Below, piece after piece: positions 17,127 through 25,104 of a DNA stretch of 64,000 nucleotides. A program made the position numbers and the translations under genes. Source of the stretch: an uncultured Granulosicoccaceae bacterium (lineage in GTDB: Bacteria; Pseudomonadota; Gammaproteobacteria; Granulosicoccales; Granulosicoccaceae). Each line of letters begins with the position of its first letter. The stretch's first letter is position 1. The stretch lies in assembly GCA_937958675.1 (NCBI GenBank), contig CALGND010000009.1, positions 41,551 to 105,550 of the forward strand. The letters run 5' to 3'. Below the pieces are notes generated by a model. It saw only the letters and a program-made list of their open reading frames with translations. It made no database searches and was not told the origin of the DNA.

Positions 17127-17792
17127 CTACTCAGAAAGCCAATCAGCTGTTGATACTGGGCCAGACGTAAACACTTGAGTGGCTGAATCCTGCATCATGT
17201 TCGCAGAACGCTCTATTCTCCTTTCTAACCACTGATGGGCTAAAAAAACTGGTACGGCAATCATTAAACCAACGGCGGTAGTGAGCAAGGCCTGCCATAT
17301 ACCACCTGAGAGTAACGACAGATTAATTTGGTCACTCGCTTGCTCTAGCTCCTTAAACGCTACCATCACTCCAAGCACCGTGCCCAGCAAGCCAATCGGT
17401 GGGCTAATTTTAGCAATCAGCTCGAGTGGTTTTAACCATGAGCGTAATCGTTCGATTTGCAACTTTGCCACTCTGGTGACTTCTTCCTTAACCATGTCTG
17501 CTGGTTGCTGACTCATTAACCCCGACATCGCTGCCTCGACAACTTGAGCCGCTGGTCGCTTTTGATGATTACTCAAGGCATTAATTGCGGGCATTATATT
17601 GCCTTTACGCCAATGACCCAAAGCTGACTTAACAAAATCAACACGGTTAATTCCTAGGTAGGCAAACTGCCACCACTTGGCAATAATCATAATGAAGGCA
17701 ATCAATGCCAAACCAAGTAGCAACCACATCACCGGACCACCACCTACGAGCAGTAGCTCGGCTTGTTCAATATGTTGCTGGAGCTTAGCCAT
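17127..17792 (-). CDS. exbB: MotA/TolQ/ExbB proton channel family protein
   Basis: The inner-membrane channel partner of the ExbD-TonB hybrid encoded 13 nt downstream. The 221 residues show three helices: VMWLLLGLALIAFIMIIAKW (about 21-40), ISPPIGLLGTVLGVMVAF (about 129-146) and IWQALLTTAVGLMIAVPVFL (about 165-184). The second and third carry the conserved GLLGTVxG and Thr-containing ALxTTAxGL motifs of ExbB/TolQ that line the proton path. No third gene for a separate ExbD or TonB is adjacent. It could equally be called TolQ-like, but the TonB domain of its partner argues for a TonB system. Confidence 0.87.
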   Translation of the reverse strand: MAKLQQHIEQAELLLVGGGPVMWLLLGLALIAFIMIIAKWWQFAYLGINRVDFVKSALGHWRKGNIMPAINALSNHQKRPAAQVVEAAMSGLMSQQPADMVKEEVTRVAKLQIERLRSWLKPLELIAKISPPIGLLGTVLGVMVAFKELEQASDQINLSLLSGGIWQALLTTAVGLMIAVPVFLAHQWLERRIERSANMMQDSATQVFTSGPVSTADWLSE

Positions 17793-17826
17793 TTATAAAC
17801 GCCCTATCGAGCCATCTGCACGAGCG

Positions 17827-18825
17827 CTATACTCGCGTTAACCAACCGCGTGTATCTTCGGCACGTCCCCATTGAATATCATTTAGCTGGCTACGCAACT
17901 CTCGAATCACCGGCCCCGGCTGGCCATCACCAACCTGATACTCTTTACCGTCGTGGATAAATGTCCCAACTGAGGTGAGTACTGCGGCCGTGCCCGACAA
18001 ACCCGCTTCACAGCCTTTATGGCTGGCTCTATCGAGCAACTCTTCTACGCTGATATCACGTTCAGATACTGTCATACCTCTATCAGCAGCTAGCGTTAAT
18101 ATTGATTGTCGAGTGACACCATGCAAGAACGAATCATCCAATGCTTTAGTGATGACTTCGTTGTTATCAAACAAGATAAAGTTTGCTGCGCCAGTTTCTT
18201 GTACATCGCCATTCGGGCAAAATAAAACTTGATCAGCGGCATACTCTTTTTTAGCCACCATAATATGCTTAAGTGCACTGGCATAATTACCACCACCTTT
18301 TACTCGGCCGTGATCCAAACCACAACGCATGCCATCGCTGTCTAGTAATAAACGCAGAGTAGCCTCACCACCGGTAAAGTAATCTCCTACCGGGGAAAGT
18401 AAAATAAATTGGGTGGAGGTAGCACTGGGGGCAGCTGCTTTACCAATTGCGGGCTCAGTACCAAAATGCGTTGGCCGTATATACATCGATGCAGGCGGTT
18501 CGGGTACGTCATCTTTGTAGTATGCGACGATGTCGGTGATCATCGCTGATGTCATTTTTTGATCGATTTCAGGTAGGTACAGCAACGCACAGCTTTGTGC
18601 AAAGCGCGCAAGATTTTGATCAAGCCTAAAAATTTGCACTGAACCATCTTCATGTCGAAAGGCTTTTAGTCCTTCAAAACAAGTGCTGGCATAATGCAAC
18701 ACATGCGCACCTGGATGCACACTAATGCTATCGCTTGCCACCCGCTCTACGTCGCTCCAAACGTTATCCGCAGAATAAGCGATTGTCATCTCGGGCATAA
18801 ATTGTGTGCCAAATTCACCGGCCAT
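17827..18825 (-). CDS. ilvE: Branched-chain amino acid aminotransferase
   Basis: A PLP enzyme that transaminates Leu, Ile and Val with 2-oxoglutarate. The 332 residues match the longer (eukaryotic/actinobacterial-like, type II) BCAT form: HYASTCFEGLKAFRHEDG near 45-60, IRPTHFGTEPAIG near 118, GLDHGRVKGGGNYASALKH with the PLP Lys near 173, and QETGAANFILF near 210. GLSGTAAVLTSVG near 277 holds the phosphate-binding Ser/Thr. Upstream bases 18826-18970 probably contain its promoter. It is not operonic with the ABC genes upstream (145-bp gap). Confidence 0.92.
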   Translation of the reverse strand: MAGEFGTQFMPEMTIAYSADNVWSDVERVASDSISVHPGAHVLHYASTCFEGLKAFRHEDGSVQIFRLDQNLARFAQSCALLYLPEIDQKMTSAMITDIVAYYKDDVPEPPASMYIRPTHFGTEPAIGKAAAPSATSTQFILLSPVGDYFTGGEATLRLLLDSDGMRCGLDHGRVKGGGNYASALKHIMVAKKEYAADQVLFCPNGDVQETGAANFILFDNNEVITKALDDSFLHGVTRQSILTLAADRGMTVSERDISVEELLDRASHKGCEAGLSGTAAVLTSVGTFIHDGKEYQVGDGQPGPVIRELRSQLNDIQWGRAEDTRGWLTRV

Positions 18826-18970
18826 GTTTCACTACACCTATCATTTGTTGATCACTCATGCAGCTACAAAGCACATGGATATTGATCAGCTTGTTTATTA
18901 GTATTCGGTTGAACAATATCAGAACAACGCAAACCACTACAATAGTCACAATAGTCGATTACAACAGTCA

Positions 18971-19735
18971 CTACAATAGAAGATCGCCAGCTAAATAAGC
19001 CCGGCCCTCTGCGCTCTCGGGCTGATCAAAGAAGCGGCCCACCGGGCTGTGTTCCACTATACCGCCTTTGACCATCAGGATCACATGCTGTGCTAATCGT
19101 CGAACCTGTCCTAAGTCATGACTAACAAGCACAGTAGTACAGCCACTTTCAGTTGCTGTTCTAAGCATTTGTTCGATTGATTGTGTGGAGACGGGATCAA
19201 CACTAGCTGTCGGCTCATCTAAAAACAGAACCTCTGGAGACAAAGCCAGAGCGCGGGCCAACGCCAATCGCTGCTGCTCTCCACCGGATAGCACCTTTGC
19301 AGGCGATGCTGCCAAGGCATCCAATCCAGCTTGCGTCAATGCAGCTACGGCTTGCTCTTTTGCTTGAGCAGCTTGCACACCTGCAGCACGCAAGGCATAT
19401 ACGATATTGGCCAACGCAGAACGCCGTAACAGTACTGGCCTTTGCAGCAGTAATCCTACTCGTCGTCTGTCAACACGCTGAGGGGCCAGCCCTGCCCACA
19501 ATACCGCTCCAGAATCTACCGTTTGCAAGCCTGCAAGCGTTTTTATAAGCAACGATTTGCCAGCGCCATTAGGGCCAATGATGGCTGTGCAACCGCCCGT
19601 CACACTAAACTGATCAACAGACAGCAATAAGCGATCAGCGCGCTTTATCCGCAGCTGGCTTGCCTCGATGGGCAACACTGTGGGCACTGACGCGAAATTG
19701 CCGGCACTACTGCTCATTAGCTGCTTGCTTTGCAT
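18971..19735 (-). CDS. tupC: ABC transporter ATP-binding protein, tungstate (TupC) type
   Basis: ATPase for the adjacent permease. Walker A GPNGAGKSLLIKT, the signature LSGGEQQRLALARAL, Walker B VLFLDEPTASVDP and H-loop LVSHD are intact in 254 residues. The fused partner permease is of the TupB class, so tungstate (or molybdate) import is the likely role. Its reading frame overlaps the permease end by 29 bp; a second in-frame ATG at 19717 would shorten the overlap to 11 bp. The first 30 residues are poorly conserved, so either start is possible. Confidence 0.83.
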   Translation of the reverse strand: MQSKQLMSSSAGNFASVPTVLPIEASQLRIKRADRLLLSVDQFSVTGGCTAIIGPNGAGKSLLIKTLAGLQTVDSGAVLWAGLAPQRVDRRRVGLLLQRPVLLRRSALANIVYALRAAGVQAAQAKEQAVAALTQAGLDALAASPAKVLSGGEQQRLALARALALSPEVLFLDEPTASVDPVSTQSIEQMLRTATESGCTTVLVSHDLGQVRRLAQHVILMVKGGIVEHSPVGRFFDQPESAEGRAYLAGDLLL

Positions 19736-20417
19736 AGTTACGCAACATCATCAGCATGGCGTTAACGGTGAGTGAAATTGCAATTAAGATCAAACCTAAG
19801 CCTAAGGCCAATGATAGATTGCCTTTGGATGTCTCTAAGGCAATAGTGGTTGTCATCACTCGAGTGACATGGTTAATGTTGCCACCAACAATAATCACAG
19901 CACCCACTTCAGCAATAGATCGCCCAAAGCCTGCAAGTAACGCTGTGGCTAGATCAAATCGACCTTCCCACAACAACGTTTTAATACGTCCACTTCTGGA
20001 CAAACCAAACAGGCTAAGTTGATCCTGATATTCGTGATGCAATTGCTCAATAGTTTGTGCGGTAAGCGCAGTAATAATCGGAATGATCAATATTGTTTGA
20101 GCGATCACCATCGCGGTGGGTGTGTAAAGCAGCTGCAGTGGTCCGAGCGCACCATTGTTTGACAACAATAAATACACGACCAAGCCAACCACGACCGGAG
20201 GCAAGCCCATCAATGCAGTTACAACTGTTAGGATGGCCTGCCGGAAACGAAACTGGCTCATGGCGAGGAACGCGCCTAGCGGCAATCCGATCAGCGCGGC
20301 AATGGCTAAGGCCATGCCACTGACTTGAAGTGACAACAATATAATTTCGCGCAGGTCGCCATCAAAGGCCGCGACTAGGCGAACAGCTTCAAGCAACGAC
20401 TGAGTGAATGACTGCAT
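19707..20417 (-). CDS. tupB: ABC transporter permease, tungstate (TupB) type
   Basis: Membrane subunit of a tungstate-type importer. The 236 residues have about five helices. Family features are ALMGLPPVVVGLVVYLLLS (about 90-108) with GALGPLQLLYTPTAMVIAQ, the EAA-like loop LFGLSRSGRIKTLLWEGRFDL, and FGRSIAEVGAVIIVGGNI (about 165-182), a motif very characteristic of TupB. Tungsten is used by W-dependent formate dehydrogenases and aldehyde oxidoreductases. No binding-protein gene (tupA) sits on either side. Confidence 0.86.
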   Translation of the reverse strand: MQSFTQSLLEAVRLVAAFDGDLREIILLSLQVSGMALAIAALIGLPLGAFLAMSQFRFRQAILTVVTALMGLPPVVVGLVVYLLLSNNGALGPLQLLYTPTAMVIAQTILIIPIITALTAQTIEQLHHEYQDQLSLFGLSRSGRIKTLLWEGRFDLATALLAGFGRSIAEVGAVIIVGGNINHVTRVMTTTIALETSKGNLSLALGLGLILIAISLTVNAMLMMLRNYAKQAANEQ

Positions 20418-20482
20418 AAAAACGCAGAGCTTATCTGTTGGGACCAGCTTGCTATGATAGCGGGTCTGGAGCTGCCTTGGAA

Positions 20483-21472
20483 ATGAACATGATTGGCCGA
20501 TTTATGCCTTCAACCCGACGCGCCTTTGATAGCTTGTCGGAACAAGAGATATTAGCGCTGGCAATATCTTCCGAAGAGGATGATGCACGCATCTACAAAG
20601 CCTATGCAGACGGCCTACGTGCCGACTTCCCCGGCAGCGCCCGCGTTTTCGACGAAATGGCGGATGAGGAGAACAAGCACCGTAATCTCTTAATCGACAA
20701 GCACAAAGAGCGATTTGGCGATCATATCCCGCTGCTGAGGCGCGAGCATGTGCGTGGTTACTACGAACGCAAAGCAGATTGGCTCATCCGTCCCCTCTCT
20801 TTAGAAAAGACTCGAGAGCAGGCAACGGAAATGGAAAAACAGGCAGAGCGCTTCTACCGTGCAGCCGCTAGCCGCAGCACGGATGCAGACACCCGCAAGC
20901 TACTAGGCGATTTAGCTATTGCCGAGGCACATCACGAGGCACTGGCAGAGAAACTAAGCAAAGAACTCACACCCGATTCGGTTATCGAGGAAGAAGCCGA
21001 AACTGAACGACGGCAGTTTTTACTCACTTATATCCAACCTGGCTTGGCTGGTCTTATGGATGGGTCGATATCAACTCTTGCACCTATCTTTGCAGCAGCA
21101 TTTGCAACGGGTCGAACCTGGGAGACATTTTTGGTGGGTTTGTCAGCTTCTGTGGGTGCCGGTATTTCGATGGGATTTACGGAGGCTGCGCACGATGATG
21201 GCGTACTAACTGGCAGGGGCTCGCCAATAAAACGCGGCCTATCCTCCGGCATCATGACAACCATCGGCGGATTGGGTCATACCTTGCCCTATTTAATCAC
21301 CGATTTTTACACTGCCACAGTGGTGGCTATTGCGGTCGTTTTTATAGAATTGTGGTTAATTACGTGGATTCAAAATCATTACCTTGAAACGCCTTGGCCA
21401 CGCGCAATGTTTCAAGTGCTGCTCGGAGGATCACTAGTGTTTGCCGCCGGCATACTGATTGGCCATGCATAA
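20483..21472 (+). CDS. mbfA: Membrane-bound ferritin (MbfA): ferritin-like domain fused to VIT1-type transporter
   Basis: Exports iron (possibly manganese) across the inner membrane. The N-terminal ferritin-like (erythrin-vacuolar iron transport) domain has metal-ligand helices: ISSEEDDARIY, FDEMADEENKHRNLL and LAIAEAHHEALAEKL (about residues 30-165). The C-terminal half is a CCC1/VIT1 domain with about five helices: GLAGLMDGSISTLAPIFAA, SVGAGISMGFTEAAHDDG and GLGHTLPYLITDF. The total of about 329 residues is normal for MbfA. The start is uncertain: ATGs at 20483 and 20489 are both plausible (the second has GGA 7 nt upstream) and the frame also opens at 20438. In other bacteria MbfA is regulated by Irr/Fur; I see no clear box here. 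Confidence 0.88.
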   Translation: MNMIGRFMPSTRRAFDSLSEQEILALAISSEEDDARIYKAYADGLRADFPGSARVFDEMADEENKHRNLLIDKHKERFGDHIPLLRREHVRGYYERKADWLIRPLSLEKTREQATEMEKQAERFYRAAASRSTDADTRKLLGDLAIAEAHHEALAEKLSKELTPDSVIEEEAETERRQFLLTYIQPGLAGLMDGSISTLAPIFAAAFATGRTWETFLVGLSASVGAGISMGFTEAAHDDGVLTGRGSPIKRGLSSGIMTTIGGLGHTLPYLITDFYTATVVAIAVVFIELWLITWIQNHYLETPWPRAMFQVLLGGSLVFAAGILIGHA

Positions 21473-21681
21473 CACTTATGCAGGCCTAAAGTGCTCAGAT
21501 CAAAGCACGACTGATCGATAATTGACCGATGATGGAATCAATTGTTGACAATTTAGGTTGGAGCGTCATCCGCTAAAGGTTATCATTGACTCATTACCTG
21601 ACTAAGCAGACTTGGTTCGCTTTACCAAACCCAGAACCAAACCTTAATCGTTACTTTTTATTTTAAATGTTGGAGGCTCAA

Positions 21682-22224
21682 ATGTCGTGGCTTGTATCCT
21701 TAATTTTAATCGGCATCATCGCATGGCTGTTCATGAACGCATTGAACGAAAAACAATGGGTCGATGCTCATAGCCATGATGAAGAGGTCGCCAAAGACCC
21801 AGGATTATTTGGCTCTTTTAGTAACTCTACTGGAACAGGCAGTAGCGCCAGCGATGCTGCTGGGAAAGTTGGCGGCGCAGTCAGCGGGATCGGCAGCTCT
21901 ATCAGTAGCGGAGTGAGTGGTGGACTTGACAAACTCAGCGGTGACACTAAAGCCGAAAAATTTCAAAGCGCAGCCGATGGCGTAAAACAAAAGACTGCAC
22001 AGACTGGTGAGATGTTAGGCGAAAAACTGGCAGCAGCTCGTAATAGCGATATGGCTGGCCAGTTAAAAGATAAAACAGCTGACATCCACAGCAAGGTTAA
22101 AACCAAGCTAGATGACAGCGAAATGTTCGGCAAAATTAAAGACAAAGTTAAAATAGGCGTCGAAAAACTCGGCGAGCAAGTGGATTCAAAAATCGTAGGC
22201 CGTAACAATAAGCCTGACGCTTAG
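21682..22224 (+). CDS. Membrane-anchored LEA/apolipophorin-like protein, function unknown
   Basis: I do not recognise an orthologue. The ATG at 21682 has GGAGG 5 nt upstream, a strong ribosome-binding site. Residues about 2-20 (SWLVSLILIGIIAWLFMNA) are a single transmembrane anchor. A Gly/Ser-rich stretch (about 45-85) follows, then a long Lys/Asp/Ala-rich region with repeated KxKxA/KxKL patterns (VKQKTAQTGEMLGEKLAAA, KIKDKVKIGVEKLGEQVD) that should form amphipathic helices as in LEA-type stress proteins. It is monocistronic, ending about 85 bp before a strong terminator. A stress or membrane-protection role is a guess. Confidence 0.7.
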   Translation: MSWLVSLILIGIIAWLFMNALNEKQWVDAHSHDEEVAKDPGLFGSFSNSTGTGSSASDAAGKVGGAVSGIGSSISSGVSGGLDKLSGDTKAEKFQSAADGVKQKTAQTGEMLGEKLAAARNSDMAGQLKDKTADIHSKVKTKLDDSEMFGKIKDKVKIGVEKLGEQVDSKIVGRNNKPDA

Positions 22225-22264
22225 CATCTAGTCATTCCAGCCTAACGTCAACTTGGGGCCCGTC

Positions 22265-22299
22265 ATCCCAACTTGATCTGGGATCAACCTCAGGTTGAT
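22265..22299. repeat. REP-like paired hairpin
   Basis: Two small inverted repeats lie side by side: ATCCCA-(8 nt)-TGGGAT at 22265-22284 and ATCAACC-TCA-GGTTGAT at 22283-22299. The flanking GTCATCCCAACTTGATCTGG resembles the GTCATCCC...GGGATC palindromes scattered through many proteobacterial genomes. Only one good copy is in this window, so the repeat status is inferred. Confidence 0.4.
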
Positions 22300-22308
22300 G
22301 TAATACCC

Positions 22309-22339
22309 AAGGGAGCGCAACTATTGCGCTCCCTTTTTT
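22309..22339. terminator. Strong bidirectional terminator
   Basis: AAGGGAGCGCAA (22309-22320) pairs perfectly with TTGCGCTCCCTT (22324-22335) across a 3-nt loop, followed by a run of T. It terminates the LEA-like gene and, on the other strand, lies past the ndh stop (22390) with AAGGG, so it can serve the convergent gene as well. Confidence 0.92.
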
Positions 22340-22389
22340 CTGACGCGTCTGCCCGATAGAAGCACTTTGTGCTTGGTCGCTGTGGCCGA

Positions 22390-23670
22390 TTAGTGTAATT
22401 TCAATTTCGCGTGGGTGGTGCGATACAACACATCCCCAATCATTGTGAGCAAGGTTTTCCAATAACCCAGCACCGCCGCTTGATGCATACGATACAAAGC
22501 CAGATAAAACCGTCTCGCCAGCCAACCCTCTATAAACACACTGCCTTTCATCAAATTGCCCATCAGATTGCCCACTGTTGAAAACTCACTCAAGCTAATT
22601 AAGCTACCAAGATCTTGGTAAACAAATGCGTCTCCTTCGTCGGCCGCCTCATTCACTTTAAACTTAGAATACAGATATGAAGCCATTTGATGCGCCGATT
22701 GCGCTCGCGGTGGAACCACACCACCGTCGTGCATCGGGCAAGCACAACAGTCACCCAGTGCATAAATATCACTCTCCCCAGGGACTGCTAGATGATCGGT
22801 AACGATCACTCTACCGATGGCATCAACATCAAATTCACTGTTGGCTAACCAAACTGGAGCTTTAATACCTGCTGCCCACACACTAATGTGCGAGCTAAGG
22901 GCTTCACCAGAGGCAGTAATAACTGAAGTATCTGTCGCCTGCTCTATGCGAGTATTAAGCCTCACATCAACGCCTAATGCCTTTAGCTCCTTAGCCACTG
23001 AATCGCCCACACGATCCGGTAGCTGCGCCAGCAAGCGATCACCGGCTTCTACTACTACAACGTTTATTTTTTGTTCCGTGTTTTCAGAAAATCCATATTC
23101 AGGAAGCTGCCGCGCCACGTTATAGAGATCTGCAGCCAGCTCAACACCGGTTGCACCACCGCCGACAATAACCACTTGTAAGTTCCCAGATTGGCTAACT
23201 CGATGAAGCTGATCAACAAAGCGACGATGAAATCGATCGGCCTCTTGCCGCGAATCCAGCATTAAGCAGTGTTGCTGTATCCCAGGCGTGCCAAAATCGT
23301 TACTCATACTACCCACAGCTATGACCAGCTTATCGAATGCTTGCGTACGAGCTGGAAATAACTCTTGGCCGCGATCATCCAAGGTTTGTTCAAGGTGCAC
23401 CAATTTTGCGTTCTTATCGACCCGATCGCATCGCCCGAGCACAAATCGAAAACGGTATTTTCTAGCCAACGATAAGTAGCTAATTTCATCAACGTTACTA
23501 TTTAATGAGCCAGTTGCGACTTCATGCAGTAACGGTTTCCAGATATGGGAGGGCTGGCTGTCAATCAACACAATATGGATGGTCGAATCGCGCCTGTACC
23601 TCTTGGCAAGCTTTACCACTAGCTCAAGACCTCCGGCACCTCCACCTAATACAACGATTGATTTGCTCAT
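22390..23670 (-). CDS. ndh: Type II NADH dehydrogenase
   Basis: A non-proton-pumping, membrane-peripheral FAD enzyme that passes electrons from NADH to quinone. The start at 23670 gives MSKSIVVLGGGAGGLELVV, the FAD-binding GxGxxG motif at the very N-terminus; three more codons are open upstream. The NADH-binding motif VVIVGGGATGVELAADLY is near residue 165. YALGDCCACP near 300 is the FAD-binding Asp motif. The C-terminus FIEGWLARRFYLALYRMHQA is the membrane-binding amphipathic helix pair seen in Ndh. At 426 residues it is full length. Confidence 0.92.
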   Translation of the reverse strand: MSKSIVVLGGGAGGLELVVKLAKRYRRDSTIHIVLIDSQPSHIWKPLLHEVATGSLNSNVDEISYLSLARKYRFRFVLGRCDRVDKNAKLVHLEQTLDDRGQELFPARTQAFDKLVIAVGSMSNDFGTPGIQQHCLMLDSRQEADRFHRRFVDQLHRVSQSGNLQVVIVGGGATGVELAADLYNVARQLPEYGFSENTEQKINVVVVEAGDRLLAQLPDRVGDSVAKELKALGVDVRLNTRIEQATDTSVITASGEALSSHISVWAAGIKAPVWLANSEFDVDAIGRVIVTDHLAVPGESDIYALGDCCACPMHDGGVVPPRAQSAHQMASYLYSKFKVNEAADEGDAFVYQDLGSLISLSEFSTVGNLMGNLMKGSVFIEGWLARRFYLALYRMHQAAVLGYWKTLLTMIGDVLYRTTHAKLKLH

Positions 23671-23763
23671 GATTAACACTATAGCTTAAAACGAAAGTCG
23701 CTCCGAAGACTATATGCTGTGAGCAATAACTAGCGTGCTGGGGTGATTGATTTGAAGACGCTA

Positions 23764-24120
23764 CTAACGATCTGGAAACTGAAATTCCAGTTGAACTTGC
23801 TCCGGCGCCATAAGCTTTATTTGAATAACTCGAGCTACCTCATTTCGCTTTTCAGCAAAAGATAAGCCCTGTTCTTTAAGACGCGATCTAAACGAGTCGA
23901 CATCGGTAAGGCTGAATGCGACATGATCAATGCTACCTTGCTGAGCAGCGTGATCTTTTTGAGTCAGATGCACCACCGGATTACCACTGTCATCATAAAG
24001 CCAGTGGCCGTAGCTTTTAAACGCCGGGCGTTCGCCTCGGTAAACACACCCCAGGCGCTCTAAAAAATCAGCCATCGCATCTGCATCATTACAACGAATA
24101 TTGACATGGTTCAGAAGCAT
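23764..24120 (-). CDS. VOC-family (glyoxalase-fold) protein in the D-glutamate operon
   Basis: A 118-residue single-domain vicinal-oxygen-chelate protein: MLLNHVNIRCNDADAMADFLE with a His ligand at the start, SIDHVAFSLTDVDSFRSRL in the middle and EQVQLEFQF at the end with the Glu ligand. It starts 3 nt after the dgcA-like gene, so it belongs to that operon. The usual roles of the family (isomerase, lyase, dioxygenase, resistance) cannot be separated. It has no assigned function in the reported D-glutamate pathway that I know of. Confidence 0.8.
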   Translation of the reverse strand: MLLNHVNIRCNDADAMADFLERLGCVYRGERPAFKSYGHWLYDDSGNPVVHLTQKDHAAQQGSIDHVAFSLTDVDSFRSRLKEQGLSFAEKRNEVARVIQIKLMAPEQVQLEFQFPDR

Positions 24121-24123
24121 CGC

Positions 24124-25104
24124 TTATCCCCAAAGTGCCGCTGAAGACGGTGACATCACCGCACCTTCAAATTGAATCGGCTGCGCGCGGTCTTCAGCTA
24201 ATAACAATGGGCCGTCTAAATCGACTACCTCGGCACGCTGTGCAAGCAACACCGCTGGCGCCATTGCCAAGGATGAACCCACCATGCAACCCACCATAAT
24301 TCGAAAGCCGGCCTCGATGGCAGCATTTTGCAGCGCGATAGCTTCAGTAAGGCCACCCGTTTTATCTAGCTTGATATTAATAAAATCGTACTTGCCTTTT
24401 AAGCCAGGCAAAGAGTCAGCACCGTGACAAGACTCGTCCGCGCATATAGGCAATGGACGATCAAGCGTGAGTAGTGCTTCATCATCACCTGCAGCGAGCG
24501 GCTGCTCGACCAAGGTTACACCTAGCTCCAACATTACCGGAGCAAGGCGCGCATAATCCTCAGCACTCCACCCTTCATTAGCATCCACTATGAGCTGGCT
24601 ATCGGGCGCACCTTCGCGTACTGCCAGTAAACGCGGCATGTCATCTGCACCACCAAGTTTAATTTTTAATAGTGGTTTGTCAGCATGCTTGGCAGCAGAC
24701 GCACGCATCGCATCGGGCTCGGCTAAGGACAATGTATACGCCGATACTACTGTTTCAGGTTCAGTTAATCCAGCAAGCTGCCAAACCGCTTTGCCAGATT
24801 CCTTAGCTGTCAGATCCCAGAGAGCACAATCCACTGCGTTGCGCGCAGCACCACCGGGAAGTAAAGCTTGGAGTTCTGCCGTGGTGATATCGGCTGCCAG
24901 CGCGTCGGATACCGACATGATTTGATCAGAAACACTTTCCATCGTTTCGCCATAACGAGCGTAGGGCACTGATTCACCCCGCCCTTTATGGCTGCCACGT
25001 GTCAGTGTGACAGTAATAACATCAGCCGCTGTACGAGAGCCGCGCGATATCGTAAAGACCTCGGCCAGCTTAAATTGCTCAGCCTTGATATCCAGTTGAA
25101 TCAC
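24124..25104 (-). CDS. dgcA: Enolase-superfamily epimerase, probable N-acetyl-D-glutamate racemase DgcA
   Basis: A muconate-lactonizing-enzyme-type racemase/epimerase of 326 residues. The barrel shows LKIKLGG near 148 (catalytic Lys), LIVDANEGW near 167 (metal Asp), EQPLAAG near 199 (metal Glu), CADESCHG near 222 (metal Asp/Glu) and FINIKLDKTGG near 237 (second Lys). The family includes L-Ala-D/L-Glu epimerases (YcjG). The 4-bp overlap with a DUF1611 gene upstream matches the dgcN-dgcA pair reported for D-glutamate catabolism in marine bacteria, where DgcA racemises N-acetyl-D-Glu. The dipeptide epimerase activity remains an alternative. Confidence 0.85.
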   Translation of the reverse strand: MIQLDIKAEQFKLAEVFTISRGSRTAADVITVTLTRGSHKGRGESVPYARYGETMESVSDQIMSVSDALAADITTAELQALLPGGAARNAVDCALWDLTAKESGKAVWQLAGLTEPETVVSAYTLSLAEPDAMRASAAKHADKPLLKIKLGGADDMPRLLAVREGAPDSQLIVDANEGWSAEDYARLAPVMLELGVTLVEQPLAAGDDEALLTLDRPLPICADESCHGADSLPGLKGKYDFINIKLDKTGGLTEAIALQNAAIEAGFRIMVGCMVGSSLAMAPAVLLAQRAEVVDLDGPLLLAEDRAQPIQFEGAVMSPSSAALWG

